From Candidatus Hydrogenedentota bacterium (GTDB taxonomy: Bacteria; Hydrogenedentota; Hydrogenedentia; Hydrogenedentales; SLHB01): a stretch of 56,644 bases of DNA. The stretch is from positions 1-56,644 of the forward strand of contig JADLHJ010000112.1 of assembly GCA_020848835.1 (NCBI GenBank), written 5' to 3'. Within the stretch, counting starts at the first letter, position 1. Every line of letters starts with the position of its first letter. Below the pieces are notes generated by a model. It had not been told where the DNA came from. It did no database searches and was given only the letters and a program-made list of their open reading frames with translations. Both the position numbers and the translations under genes were made by a program. Of the stretch, positions 8,287-16,101 are shown in pieces.

Positions 8287-8946
8287 CTACGCCTGCCCAA
8301 AAGGCGCCACCGCAATCCGGTACGCCTCGTGCAAGTCTTCCTGCCGCGAAACATTCAACCCCAAATCGTTAATCAACCCATCCTGAATCCCGTAGATCCA
8401 GCCATGCACCTGCAAGGGCTGCCCGCGCCGCCACGCCTTCTGCACAATATTCGTGCAACACACATTCCGCGCCTGCTCGATCACATTCAATTCGCAAAGA
8501 CGATTCACCCGCTTATCTTTGTCCGGTATCTCGGCAAGCTCTTTCAAGTACTGCGCGCGAATGTCGCGAATATGTCGCAGCCAACTGTCGATCAAACCCA
8601 ACTCCTGATCGCCCATCGCCGCCGCAACGCCGCCGCACCCATAATGCCCGCACACGATCACGTGCTCCACCTTCAAAACCTCGACCGCAAACTGCAGCAC
8701 CGACAGACAATTCAGATCGGTGTGCACCACTAAATTCGCCACGTTGCGATGCACAAACAACTCGCCCGGCAACAATCCCACGATCTGGTTCGCCGGCACG
8801 CGGCTGTCCGCGCAGCCAATCCACAAATAGTCCGGCTGCTGCTGCCGCGCAAGCGTCGGGAAAAAATCCGGACGCGCCTGCTGCACTTCCTGCGCCCAGG
8901 ACCGATTCTTATCAAGCAGATGTTGTAATGAACTCATCGCGCTCAC
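8287..8946 (-). CDS. can: Beta-class carbonic anhydrase
   Basis: A 219-residue enzyme, close to the length of E. coli Can, that interconverts CO2 and bicarbonate in the cytoplasm. Zinc ligands are Cys45 in GCADSR, His101 and Cys104 in CGHYGCGGV; the Asp47-Arg49 catalytic dyad is present. A GTG start at 8946 overlaps the glutaredoxin stop (GTGA, 8943-8946); ATG 8937 is the alternative. The overlap implies translational coupling with the thiol-redox protein upstream. Confidence 0.93.
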   Translation of the reverse strand: MSAMSSLQHLLDKNRSWAQEVQQARPDFFPTLARQQQPDYLWIGCADSRVPANQIVGLLPGELFVHRNVANLVVHTDLNCLSVLQFAVEVLKVEHVIVCGHYGCGGVAAAMGDQELGLIDSWLRHIRDIRAQYLKELAEIPDKDKRVNRLCELNVIEQARNVCCTNIVQKAWRRGQPLQVHGWIYGIQDGLINDLGLNVSRQEDLHEAYRIAVAPFGQA

Positions 8947-9200
8947 GTCAGTCCAAACAACTGTTTTGCGAAATCTTCTGAAAATGGCTTCCCCGGTTCA
9001 TACCCGCGCACCCATTCACCATCGATAATCAAATACGGAACTCCCAATTTGCCCGTCTTGGCCTCGAGCTCTATTCCAAACTCCGGGTGCTCGCGAATGT
9101 CCCGGTTCTCAAATTCAATTCCATGCTCCGCCATAAACGCCTTCAGCAATTGGCAGTCCCCGCACAGCTTCCCCGAATACATGACAACGTTCCTGCTCAT
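8943..9200 (-). CDS. Glutaredoxin-like protein, CGDC active site
   Basis: An 85-residue thioredoxin-fold protein: beta strand NVVMYSG, active-site CGDC (Cys13, Cys16), and the cis-Pro segment GVPYLI, ending KQLFGLT. Family members reduce disulfides or glutathione adducts. The ATG at 9200, behind GGAAAG, fits the domain start; an 18-residue upstream extension is not needed. It is the first gene of a two-gene unit with carbonic anhydrase, overlapping it by four bases. Its partner protein is unknown; the anhydrase, with Cys ligands and extra Cys residues, is an obvious candidate. Confidence 0.8.
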   Translation of the reverse strand: MSRNVVMYSGKLCGDCQLLKAFMAEHGIEFENRDIREHPEFGIELEAKTGKLGVPYLIIDGEWVRGYEPGKPFSEDFAKQLFGLT

Positions 9201-9294
9201 ACAATACAGCTTTCCACAGTTCGCCCAATTTTCTCGCGCATCAAGCACACACACTGTTCGAGCAATTGCGCATCAATATCTGCGACCGCATTCT

Positions 9295-9386
9295 GCGCTG
9301 AAAGCGCTTCGCAACCCTAGCCCGGGGGCACTCGCCCCTGGAACAGTCCAACGCCCAAGTGCCAGCGCGCTGAAAGCGCACCGCAA
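9295..9386. repeat. Paired GCGCTGAAAGCGC palindromic repeats
   Basis: GCGCTGAAAGCGC followed by YYCGCAA occurs at 9295-9314 and 9367-9386. A GGGG...CCCC hairpin lies between them (9324-9338). This has the look of a dispersed REP-like element upstream of the glutaredoxin/carbonic anhydrase unit. Confidence 0.6.
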
Positions 9387-9442
9387 GCTCTTCCGGAACA
9401 CCGCCTCAGCATCACACATGCTCGAATACTGTCCCGGAGTAT

Positions 9443-9484
9443 AAACAAAAACCGGGACCGCGTGACACGCACGCAGTCCCGGTT
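9443..9484 (-). terminator. Rho-independent terminator of the DUF4189-like gene
   Basis: Read on the minus strand, AACCGGGAC and GTCCCGGTT (9484-9476 with 9458-9450) form a 9 bp stem, with an inner GCGTG/CACGC stem in the loop, followed by TTTTGTTTAT. It sits 21 bases past the stop of the gene at 9505. Confidence 0.8.
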
Positions 9485-9504
9485 GAATTCAAAGCACGAA
9501 AAGC

Positions 9505-9972
9505 TTAGTCGGACGTCAGGTGAAAGCTTTTTCCACCTTTCTTCGTCTTCTTACCAACGGTGTCGTGAAACACATCAACAAGCTGGCAGTTCGTCCCGCC
9601 ATTGTTCTTACATTCCCTCTTGGCCTTCTTCTTGGCCTTCTTCTTCGTGCTGTACGATAGCGCCCCGCCGATCGTCCACGCGCCGCCACCATCGTCCGAA
9701 AACGACGACGCGCCCCAACCCGGTCCCTGGTGCCAGAACCAGAACTTCGCGTTCGTCGCGCCGTTGCTCTCGCAATCGTCAATGGCCGCCGCTTTCGATG
9801 TCGCCTTGTCCGTACCGATTCCGTAACCCAAAGTTCCATCATCGGTGTCATACGCAAGCGCAGCCGCCGCCCACGTCTCCGCGCAAACAAATGCCGCACA
9901 CGCAACACACGCCGCCGCCTTGATCCACAGCTTCGACGTCACCGGACGCGACGCCTCAATATTCGGTTCCAT
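9505..9972 (-). CDS. Secreted DUF4189-like protein with Lys-rich insert
   Basis: A 155-residue exported protein. After a long n-region, a hydrophobic signal segment (about residues 16-37) ends at TWA/AAALAYD. The mature part begins with ALAYDTDDGTLGYG followed by SKAAAIDDCESNGATNAKFW, the pattern of DUF4189 domains. A Lys-rich STKKKAKKKAKRECKNNGG stretch and a basic C-terminus follow. Three or four Cys in the mature region could form disulfides. AAGGAG precedes the ATG. The function is unknown. Its own terminator marks it as a single-gene unit. Confidence 0.55.
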   Translation of the reverse strand: MEPNIEASRPVTSKLWIKAAACVACAAFVCAETWAAAALAYDTDDGTLGYGIGTDKATSKAAAIDDCESNGATNAKFWFWHQGPGWGASSFSDDGGGAWTIGGALSYSTKKKAKKKAKRECKNNGGTNCQLVDVFHDTVGKKTKKGGKSFHLTSD

Positions 9973-10351
9973 ATGAATTCTCCTTCATAGACTAACCCAC
10001 CGTTCAAAAACAACCGCAGCAATGCCCCGCCATTTTGCACAAAAATTCACAATTTGTCGAGCGTAGCGCCGAATTGGAATTTGGCTCATCTTCGACTTTG
10101 CACGACAGCACATGGCCAAGAAAACATACCGAAACCCAGATCGCCCAAAAAGATCTGTACTTGCCCCTTAGATATGAAATTCCAAATCGAAAATTGCAGT
10201 CGGCGTACAAGCCCGCATGATCTGCGCCCATCCGTCAAATCCGTGTAGCCCGCGTTCCGTTCCCTTCCCGTCCTCCCCCGCCAAGTTCCCCCTTCCCTAC
10301 CCCCGCTGCTATACTCCCACCTCCCACGTATCCATCAGTCAGGAGTAGTGC
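9973..10351. other. Divergent intergenic region with polypyrimidine tract
   Basis: No gene was found in 379 bases between the DUF4189-like gene and the epimerase-aminotransferase fusion. The right side (about 10253-10306) is almost purely C and T on the plus strand and leads into an extended -10 element. Confidence 0.45.
10307..10315 (+). promoter_or_regulatory. Extended -10 element of the fusion gene
   Basis: TGCTATACT matches the extended -10 pattern TGnTATAAT at eight of nine defined or free positions. It lies 37 bases before the ATG, with AGGAG at 10341-10345. No -35 match is visible in the polypyrimidine tract, as is common for extended -10 promoters. Confidence 0.45.
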
Positions 10352-12523
10352 ATGCAGGTATTGGTCACGGGCGGCGCCGGTTACCTCGGCAATCATCTAT
10401 CACGTCTTTTAGTCGAGCGCGGGCACACCGTCCGCATCTTCGACCGCTTCTGCTTCGGCGATGCCCCCATCGCCGATCTACAAAAGGCAGGCTGTGAAAT
10501 CGTCAAAGGCGACATCCGCAAACTAGCCGATTTCCCGCGTCTCCTCGACGGCATAGAAGGCGTGATCCACATCGCCGGCCTCGCAAACGACCCTTCTTGC
10601 GATCTTGACCCGCTCATGGCCCTCGACGTCAATCTCGAAGCCACAAAAACGCTAGCGCAGCGCGCCATCGACGCCGGTGCGCGCCGCTTCGTCTTCGCCT
10701 CTTCCTGCAGCGTTTACGGCAAAGGCATGTTCGAAATGCTCGACGAACAAAGCCCCACCAACCCGGTCTCCGTATACGCGCAAAGCAAACTCGAATCCGA
10801 ACACGCCCTCTTCGCGCTCGCGAGCAAGACCTTCGAGCCCGTATTCGCACGCCCCGCAACACTCTTCGGCTGGTCGCCGCGCATGCGTTTCGATCTTGCA
10901 ATCAACCTCATGGTCGCTACTGCCTTACGCAACCGCGAAATAAAAGTCTACGGCGGCGGCAGCCAATGGCGGCCCTTCGTCCACGTGCGCGACGCCGCGC
11001 GCGCCTTCACCGATATGCTCGAAGCGCCCGCCGCAAAAGTCGCGAATAAAGTCTTCAACGTCGGCAGCGACAAGAACAACTATCGCATCATCGATCTCGC
11101 GCATTTGATCTCCGGCCTCGTGGACAACGTCGAGATTGAAGTCGTCAAGGACAACGAAGACCCGCGGAGCTATAACGTCCAGTTCGGCAAGATCGAATCC
11201 GTCCTCGGCTTCCAGCCCGAGTGGAGCGCCGAACGCGGCGCGCTCGAAATCCGCGACTGGTTGAAAAAAGACCCCGTCGATCCGTTTTCGACTATCCATT
11301 TCAATGTGCGCCGCATGAAAGAACTCCTCGCGACACCCGTCGCCCTCGGCGGCGAACCCGTCTCCCCGCGCTTCATCGCGCTCTCTCCGCCATCCATCGG
11401 CGAAGAAGAAGAACGCGCAGCGATCGACGTACTCCGCAGCGGCTGGCTCACCACCGGCGCAAAGGTCACCGAGTTTGAACAGCGCTTCGCCGAACACGTC
11501 GGCGCGCCGCACGCCGTCGCCGTCTCGTCCTGCACAGCAGCGTTGCACCTCTGCCTGATCGATGCGGGCGTCACACCCGGTGACGAAGTCATCACCGCAC
11601 CCATCACATGGGTCTCAACGGCAAATACCGTCGTCAACATGGGCGCGAAACTATCCTTCGCAGACATCGATCCAACCACGCTCAACATCGATCCAGCAGC
11701 CATCGAGCGCGCCATCACCCCGCGCACAAAAGCAATCATGCCCGTGCATCTCGCAGGCCAACCCTGCGATCTCGACGCGATCTACGCGATCGGCAGGAAG
11801 CACAACATCCCCGTAATCGAAGATGCCGCCCATGCGCTCGGCGCGTCTTACAAAGGTAACGCCATCGGCAACTGCGGCGGCCCAACCTGCTTTAGCTTCT
11901 ACCCCGTAAAAAACATCACGACGATCGAAGGTGGAATAGTTTCGCTGCGCGACGAAGGCAGCGCGCAAACCCTCCGCCTGCTCGCGCACAACGGACTCAG
12001 CACGCTCGCATGGAACCGCTACAGCGGCGATGCCCCGCCCGCGTCCCCCGAAGTCGTGCGCCCCGGCTTCAAATACAATATGACCAACGTCGGCGCCGCG
12101 ATCGGCATCGAACAACTCAAGAAACTCGAAGGCTTCATCGCCGCGCGACGCCGCCTTGCACGCACCTATCTCTCCGTACTCGCCGACATAGACGAAATCG
12201 AACTCCCGCGCATCATCGACGGCGCCGAACACGCCTGGCACCTCTTCATCATCAAGCTGCGCCTAGACAAACTCACCAAGACGCGCGACGAAATCATGCA
12301 CCTGCTACGCCAGGAAAACATCGGCACCGGTATCCACTTCATAGCCGTCCACAAACATAAGTACTACCGCGAAACCCTCGGCTACCGCGAAACCGATCTC
12401 CCCCACGCCACCGCCGCATCCGACAGCATTCTCTCCCTGCCGTTGCATCCGCGCCTAACCGACAAAAACCTCCGCGACGTAGTAGACGCCCTGAAAAAGG
12501 TACTGCACTACGCAAAGAAATAG
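10352..12523 (+). CDS. Fusion: NAD-dependent sugar epimerase/dehydratase + DegT-type aminotransferase
   Basis: A 723-residue two-domain protein. Residues 1-310 are an extended SDR: GGAGYLG at 7-13 binds NAD(P), SSCSVYG supplies the active-site Ser, and Tyr142-x3-Lys146 is the catalytic pair. Residues 345-720 are a DegT/DnrJ/EryC1/StrS aminotransferase: SGWLTTG, the ring-contact segment VIEDAAHALGA and Lys520 in FSFYPVKNITT for the PLP Schiff base. Normally these are separate enzymes that act in sequence on a UDP- or dTDP-sugar to make an amino sugar. Fusion suggests both steps in one chain. No sugar nucleotidyltransferase or glycosyltransferase is adjacent, so the glycan is unknown. The reading frame is continuous across the junction, with no stop. 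Confidence 0.9.
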   Translation: MQVLVTGGAGYLGNHLSRLLVERGHTVRIFDRFCFGDAPIADLQKAGCEIVKGDIRKLADFPRLLDGIEGVIHIAGLANDPSCDLDPLMALDVNLEATKTLAQRAIDAGARRFVFASSCSVYGKGMFEMLDEQSPTNPVSVYAQSKLESEHALFALASKTFEPVFARPATLFGWSPRMRFDLAINLMVATALRNREIKVYGGGSQWRPFVHVRDAARAFTDMLEAPAAKVANKVFNVGSDKNNYRIIDLAHLISGLVDNVEIEVVKDNEDPRSYNVQFGKIESVLGFQPEWSAERGALEIRDWLKKDPVDPFSTIHFNVRRMKELLATPVALGGEPVSPRFIALSPPSIGEEEERAAIDVLRSGWLTTGAKVTEFEQRFAEHVGAPHAVAVSSCTAALHLCLIDAGVTPGDEVITAPITWVSTANTVVNMGAKLSFADIDPTTLNIDPAAIERAITPRTKAIMPVHLAGQPCDLDAIYAIGRKHNIPVIEDAAHALGASYKGNAIGNCGGPTCFSFYPVKNITTIEGGIVSLRDEGSAQTLRLLAHNGLSTLAWNRYSGDAPPASPEVVRPGFKYNMTNVGAAIGIEQLKKLEGFIAARRRLARTYLSVLADIDEIELPRIIDGAEHAWHLFIIKLRLDKLTKTRDEIMHLLRQENIGTGIHFIAVHKHKYYRETLGYRETDLPHATAASDSILSLPLHPRLTDKNLRDVVDALKKVLHYAKK

Positions 12524-12553
12524 CGCAAGAACACCATGCGCTATATGGAGTGC

Positions 12554-12573
12554 GGCGGCGGGCAGACGCCGCC
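12554..12573. repeat. GC-rich hairpin after the fusion gene
   Basis: GGCGGCG/CGCCGCC with a 6-base loop lies 30 bases past the fusion-gene stop. No T-run follows, so it is more likely a dispersed palindrome than a terminator. Confidence 0.45.
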
Positions 12574-12616
12574 TTGGCTGCTAACGCGCTAGTCCGTTAC
12601 AAGATCCGTGCGCGTT

Positions 12617-12700
12617 GCTCGTAATGGTAATCGTAATCTGCGAAATTGTACTCGGTGATAACCGCACTACCCATTACGTCCACCGTGTCCACAACGTCCT
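12617..12700. repeat. Intergenic 9-base-periodic repeat, copy 5
   Basis: GTAATGGTAATCGTAATC-type units at 12620-12637 are followed, after about 30 bases, by CCCATTAC, GTCCACCGT, GTCCACAAC, GTCCTTGCC at 12669-12704. This repeats the two-part order seen at 5209-5295. Confidence 0.5.
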
Positions 12701-12710
12701 TGCCTCTCTT

Positions 12711-13730
12711 CTATCCCCGCGCCGCCCGCGCTCTACTCCGCGGCGCCGCCAACTTAATCACCAACAACTCCAACGCCAACGCCCGATCCACCCCCGTCGA
12801 ACGCAGCATTACTTCCGCGTTCATGCACAACCCAAACGCGTCGCGCATTTTCTCCAACCCCAACTTGTCCACCAAGGGCCGCACCTTATTCGCGAGAAAC
12901 GGTTTCACCCGAGCCGTATTATGCGTCGCTGCAAAATACGCCGTCTTGATCAACCACGTGATTGTCCCCAATACCTCAAACTCGCTCGTATTCAAATCCA
13001 GAATCGCGCGCAAGGTCTGCAACGCCTTGTTCGTATCCGACGCCGCGATCGCGTCGGTCAGCGTCCACACTTCTTCTTCCGCCACATCCGCGCACGCCGC
13101 GTACACATCGATCTCTTGCACATTCGTCTCTTCGCCCACGTAGTTGCAGACCAATGTCACCGCGTTCAGCACATCCGACAACTTGTTTCCACTCCGGCTA
13201 ACAAGTAACTCCGACGCGCTCGTGCTCAACTTCTTCCCACGCAACTGCGCCTCACTTCGCGCCCACGCCGCCGCTTCGCGGTCTCCCATCTCCGGACACT
13301 CGACAACCGTCGCGTGCTTCTCGCAAAGTTTGTATAACTTCAATCTCTTGTCGATCCGCGGCGCAACCAACATTAGGATCGTCGTATCCGAAGGCGATTC
13401 AAGGTACGCGTGCAGCGCCCCGCCCGCGTTCTCCGATTCGTATTTCTCCGCGCCGTTCACCACCACCACGCGATACTCGGTAAGAAACGGCAGCGTCCGC
13501 GCCGCATCGATCACTTCGGTATCTTTCGTTTCGTCCGCGTAGTAATGGTGATAACTCAGGTCTTTCATCGAAGGCTCGATGAAACGCTCGACAAGCATAT
13601 CGACAGCGCGGTGCGCCAGCAGCGGTTCAAAAGAAGCTTCACGCGCCTTCGGCGCTCGGTGAGGACAAAACAGGTAGACGTTCGACGGCTTGGCCTTGGC
13701 GGCCGTCTTCAGAAACTCGGCGATCTCCAC
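12711..13730 (-). CDS. holA: DNA polymerase III delta subunit
   Basis: A 339-residue clamp-loader delta subunit, similar in length to E. coli HolA (343). Family features include the N-terminal NVYLFCP strand, TLPFLTEYRVVVVNGAEKY, a C-terminal alpha-helical collar domain with ELLVSRSGNKLSDVLNAV and WTLTDAIAASDTNKAL. The Walker A is degenerate, as expected for delta. It opens the beta clamp within the clamp-loader complex. The GTG start lies 3 bases after lptE; the lptE-holA order is conserved in proteobacteria. It is the last gene of the bamD-lptE-holA operon. Confidence 0.88.
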   Translation of the reverse strand: MEIAEFLKTAAKAKPSNVYLFCPHRAPKAREASFEPLLAHRAVDMLVERFIEPSMKDLSYHHYYADETKDTEVIDAARTLPFLTEYRVVVVNGAEKYESENAGGALHAYLESPSDTTILMLVAPRIDKRLKLYKLCEKHATVVECPEMGDREAAAWARSEAQLRGKKLSTSASELLVSRSGNKLSDVLNAVTLVCNYVGEETNVQEIDVYAACADVAEEEVWTLTDAIAASDTNKALQTLRAILDLNTSEFEVLGTITWLIKTAYFAATHNTARVKPFLANKVRPLVDKLGLEKMRDAFGLCMNAEVMLRSTGVDRALALELLVIKLAAPRSRARAARG

Positions 13731-13733
13731 GGC

Positions 13734-14294
13734 CTACCAGGGCTCGACGGTGCGATACAGAATATCGGAGGCAAGTTGTTCCAACGCTTCGGACGCGCCG
13801 CGGTTTTCTTCTTCAGTGGTAAACGAACGCACGCTCGGCAAAAACGCTTCCGCATTCCCGCGCAAACGATCCGACGACTGGCCCGACGCGCGCGTATAGA
13901 AACTCGTCTCACCCGCCATCGTCTTCTCTTCCCACACGATCTTGCCCGTGGCGCGCTCCGTCAACCGCGCGCTCGCAAGCACGACGCACAAAAACTGCGT
14001 GGTCTCATCGTCTTTGTCGGTGGTGATTTCTTTTAGACGATAATCGCGGATGACACCTTCCAGAATCAGATCGGCCTCATCACGCCCGACCACGCGCAGC
14101 CGCGAATCGTTAATAAACTTGCGCGTGATCGCATTAGTAAGCGGCGCCTGAAAATCGTACTGCCGGCTCGCGTTTTGAAACGCAGACACAAAGATCGTCT
14201 GGTACTGCTCGTCCAGCGAACTCTTCGTCGTGTACCCGCAGCCCGCCGAAAGCATCACGCCAACGGCAAGCAGCGCCCACTGCAATTTACGCAT
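13734..14294 (-). CDS. lptE: LPS-assembly lipoprotein LptE
   Basis: A 186-residue lipoprotein that plugs LptD in the outer membrane during LPS insertion. The signal peptide ends MLSAGCGYT, the typical C-G-Y start of mature LptE. QTIFVSAFQNASRQYDFQAPLTNAITRKFIND is the beta-alpha core, and the SRLRVVGRDEADLILEG strand follows. The ATG at 14294 overlaps the bamD-like stop as TAATG, and this start is better than a frame extended by 16 codons. Presence of LptE argues for an LPS outer membrane. Confidence 0.85.
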   Translation of the reverse strand: MRKLQWALLAVGVMLSAGCGYTTKSSLDEQYQTIFVSAFQNASRQYDFQAPLTNAITRKFINDSRLRVVGRDEADLILEGVIRDYRLKEITTDKDDETTQFLCVVLASARLTERATGKIVWEEKTMAGETSFYTRASGQSSDRLRGNAEAFLPSVRSFTTEEENRGASEALEQLASDILYRTVEPW

Positions 14295-15277
14295 TAGGAC
14301 GGCGCCTGCCAACGCTTGCTGTGACCGTGTGCGGCCAACCATTCCTGGGCCTCCGCAGCCGAAGTCGTATTCGGGAACTGCTCGACTACGACTTCATAGT
14401 AGATCGCCGCCGAATCGAACTTGCGGCGCTTCTCGTAAAACTTCGCGGTGCGCAGGCGCTGTTCGGCGACGCGGTTCAGCATCTCCGTCTTCACACCATC
14501 CAGCTCCGCTACGCGCGTATCGCTCGGGAATTTGCGTTTGAAATTGTCCACTGCCTCAACCGCCAGCAAACTTGGCGACTGATCATACGCAGGCGGATGC
14601 GAATCTTTATAATGGCACATCGCGAGACCGTAGCTCGCCTCGTCCACAAAGTCCGATGCAGCGTAATCGTCGATCACACGCTGATACTCAAACGCCGCCT
14701 CGCGATACTCTTCTAACGTGTAGTGGCACAGACCAACTTTATACTGCGCCTGTGCAGCCGAATCGGTGAAGGGCTGATTGTCAATCACCATCGCATACAC
14801 AGTGATCGCACGGCGGAACGGACGCTTCCGGAACGGATGCCACCACCCCTTCGCCAGGTTTGCCGTACCGCGATCGTAGAAGTGATCGCCAATCTCATAC
14901 TGCTTCGCAATCACCTGATCGAACAGATCGCTGTCGGGATATACCGCGACGACCTGCTGGAACTCTTTCGCCGCCGGTAACAAGTCCCCCTGCGCCAACA
15001 TAATCTCGCCGCGCAGAAACTGATTGTCGTCCGCCCATTCCGTGTCGCTGTAGAAGTCCTTGAACTTCTCGGTCTCACGGATGGCTTTTTTGTAATCCCC
15101 CTGCACCATCAAGCTGCGCGCATACTCCACCTGCAGCTCGGGCGTTTCCTTGGGAAGGCGCTTGACGTTGATCCACCGGCCCGTCTGCGGACTCCACGTC
15201 CACTGGGCTTCGGCCACACCATGAACAAAAACTGTCAGCGCGAAAGCCGCGCCAACCCACCGCAACATGCTGCGCAT
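14294..15277 (-). CDS. bamD: BamD-like outer-membrane assembly TPR protein
   Basis: A 327-residue exported protein with tetratricopeptide-type helices throughout: LMVQGDYKKAIRETEKFKDFYSDT, MLAQGDLLPAAKEFQQVVAVYPDS, YTLEEYREAAFEYQRVIDDYAAS, and a C-terminal FDSAAIYYEVVVEQFPNT. This matches the five-TPR plan of BamD/YfiO. The signal peptide (residues 1-26) ends VAEAQ and there is no lipobox Cys, unlike classical BamD. The start at 15277 has AGGAGA six bases upstream. It is the first gene of the operon with lptE and holA. A CpoB/YbgF-type TPR protein is the alternative. Confidence 0.7.
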   Translation of the reverse strand: MRSMLRWVGAAFALTVFVHGVAEAQWTWSPQTGRWINVKRLPKETPELQVEYARSLMVQGDYKKAIRETEKFKDFYSDTEWADDNQFLRGEIMLAQGDLLPAAKEFQQVVAVYPDSDLFDQVIAKQYEIGDHFYDRGTANLAKGWWHPFRKRPFRRAITVYAMVIDNQPFTDSAAQAQYKVGLCHYTLEEYREAAFEYQRVIDDYAASDFVDEASYGLAMCHYKDSHPPAYDQSPSLLAVEAVDNFKRKFPSDTRVAELDGVKTEMLNRVAEQRLRTAKFYEKRRKFDSAAIYYEVVVEQFPNTTSAAEAQEWLAAHGHSKRWQAPS

Positions 15278-15426
15278 GTACAGGTCTCCTGGCTCCACTA
15301 ATTGTGCCGCACGAATCAACACGAGGAGACTTCACCCCCGCAAAGACCCACCATCGGCGTAGTCAACATTCTAACAACACCCCCACTCACAAGCAAGGGC
15401 CGTCTAAAGGAGCACAGGCAAAGGGG

Positions 15427-15445
15427 CACGGGCGTCCCGCCCGTG
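15427..15445. repeat. CACGGGCG/CGCCCGTG hairpin
   Basis: An 8 bp perfect stem with loop TCC. This kind of palindrome is frequently dispersed between genes in GC-rich genomes; no T-run follows. Confidence 0.5.
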
Positions 15446-15869
15446 ATTGGAACCATGAACCCAAGATCATTCGCAAGAAGTCCGCTCCTTATCCCCACCC
15501 GCTACGATCACCAAGGAGAAAACCGTCCCTCCGCGAACGAGCCAGCCGCTCGAGCACATCGCTCCAATGCAAAGGCGGCGGCGGTACCGCTTCCGGCCCC
15601 CGCGCCAATTCGTCCCTGCCATCGCCTGCTGCAACAATTTGATCGTTACCGCCAAAAGTCCAAGTTCGTCACCCAATTACAAGTTTTTTAGCATGCGCAT
15701 TCATGCACCAAGTGCAACGCCGTGGGCAATAGGATAGACAGGACACGCAGCCATCACCCAGCCGACCTCCCCTCCCGGCTCTGTGCGCTACGTGTTCTCT
15801 CGCGCCCACATTTGAATCTGCTTTCATCTGCGCCATCTGCGGACAGACCGTGTTGCACGTGCATATTCC

Positions 15870-15898
15870 TTGACGGCCCCGCGCAAAGCGAGTAGTAT
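15870..15898 (+). promoter_or_regulatory. Sigma-70-like promoter for the MFS transporter
   Basis: TTGACG (15870-15875), a 17-base spacer and TAGTAT (15893-15898) match the -35 and -10 consensus at five and four of six positions. It would give a leader of about 200 bases before the MFS ATG. Confidence 0.5.
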
Positions 15899-16042
15899 CT
15901 CGCAGAACCGCTGCGGAGCGGGGGTTGGGTGCAAATTACGTCCTGATTACGGGTTGAGCATGCCCGTGTGTGGATGGTTGCCCGGCCTTGGCGGCGGTTT
16001 TCGAGGGCATCAACGCTGGGAAGGGCCCCAGCGGCAAGGTGT

Positions 16043-16066
16043 GTTCCCAGGCCGGAGCTTGGGAAC
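16043..16066. repeat. GTTCCCA palindrome, dispersed-repeat type
   Basis: GTTCCCAGGC pairs with GCTTGGGAAC (10 bp with one G-T, loop CGGA). It lies 36 bases before the MFS ATG and would be in the predicted mRNA leader. Similar elements are scattered in many environmental genomes. Confidence 0.55.
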
Positions 16067-16101
16067 GAGTGGAGTAGAGTTAGCAGAGGGAAGGGGAAAG
16101 C

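Larger units (their letters stand above)
15278..16101. other. Gene-free region with palindromes and a promoter
   Basis: No convincing gene lies in these 824 bases between bamD and the MFS transporter; open frames on both strands lack family signatures. It holds a GC hairpin (15427-15445), a good sigma-70-like promoter (15870-15898) and a GTTCCCA palindrome (16043-16066), listed separately. Confidence 0.5.

Noticed and set aside
12554..12573. Terminator for the epimerase-aminotransferase gene
   Set aside because: The hairpin is strong but no T-run follows, so it is listed as a repeat.
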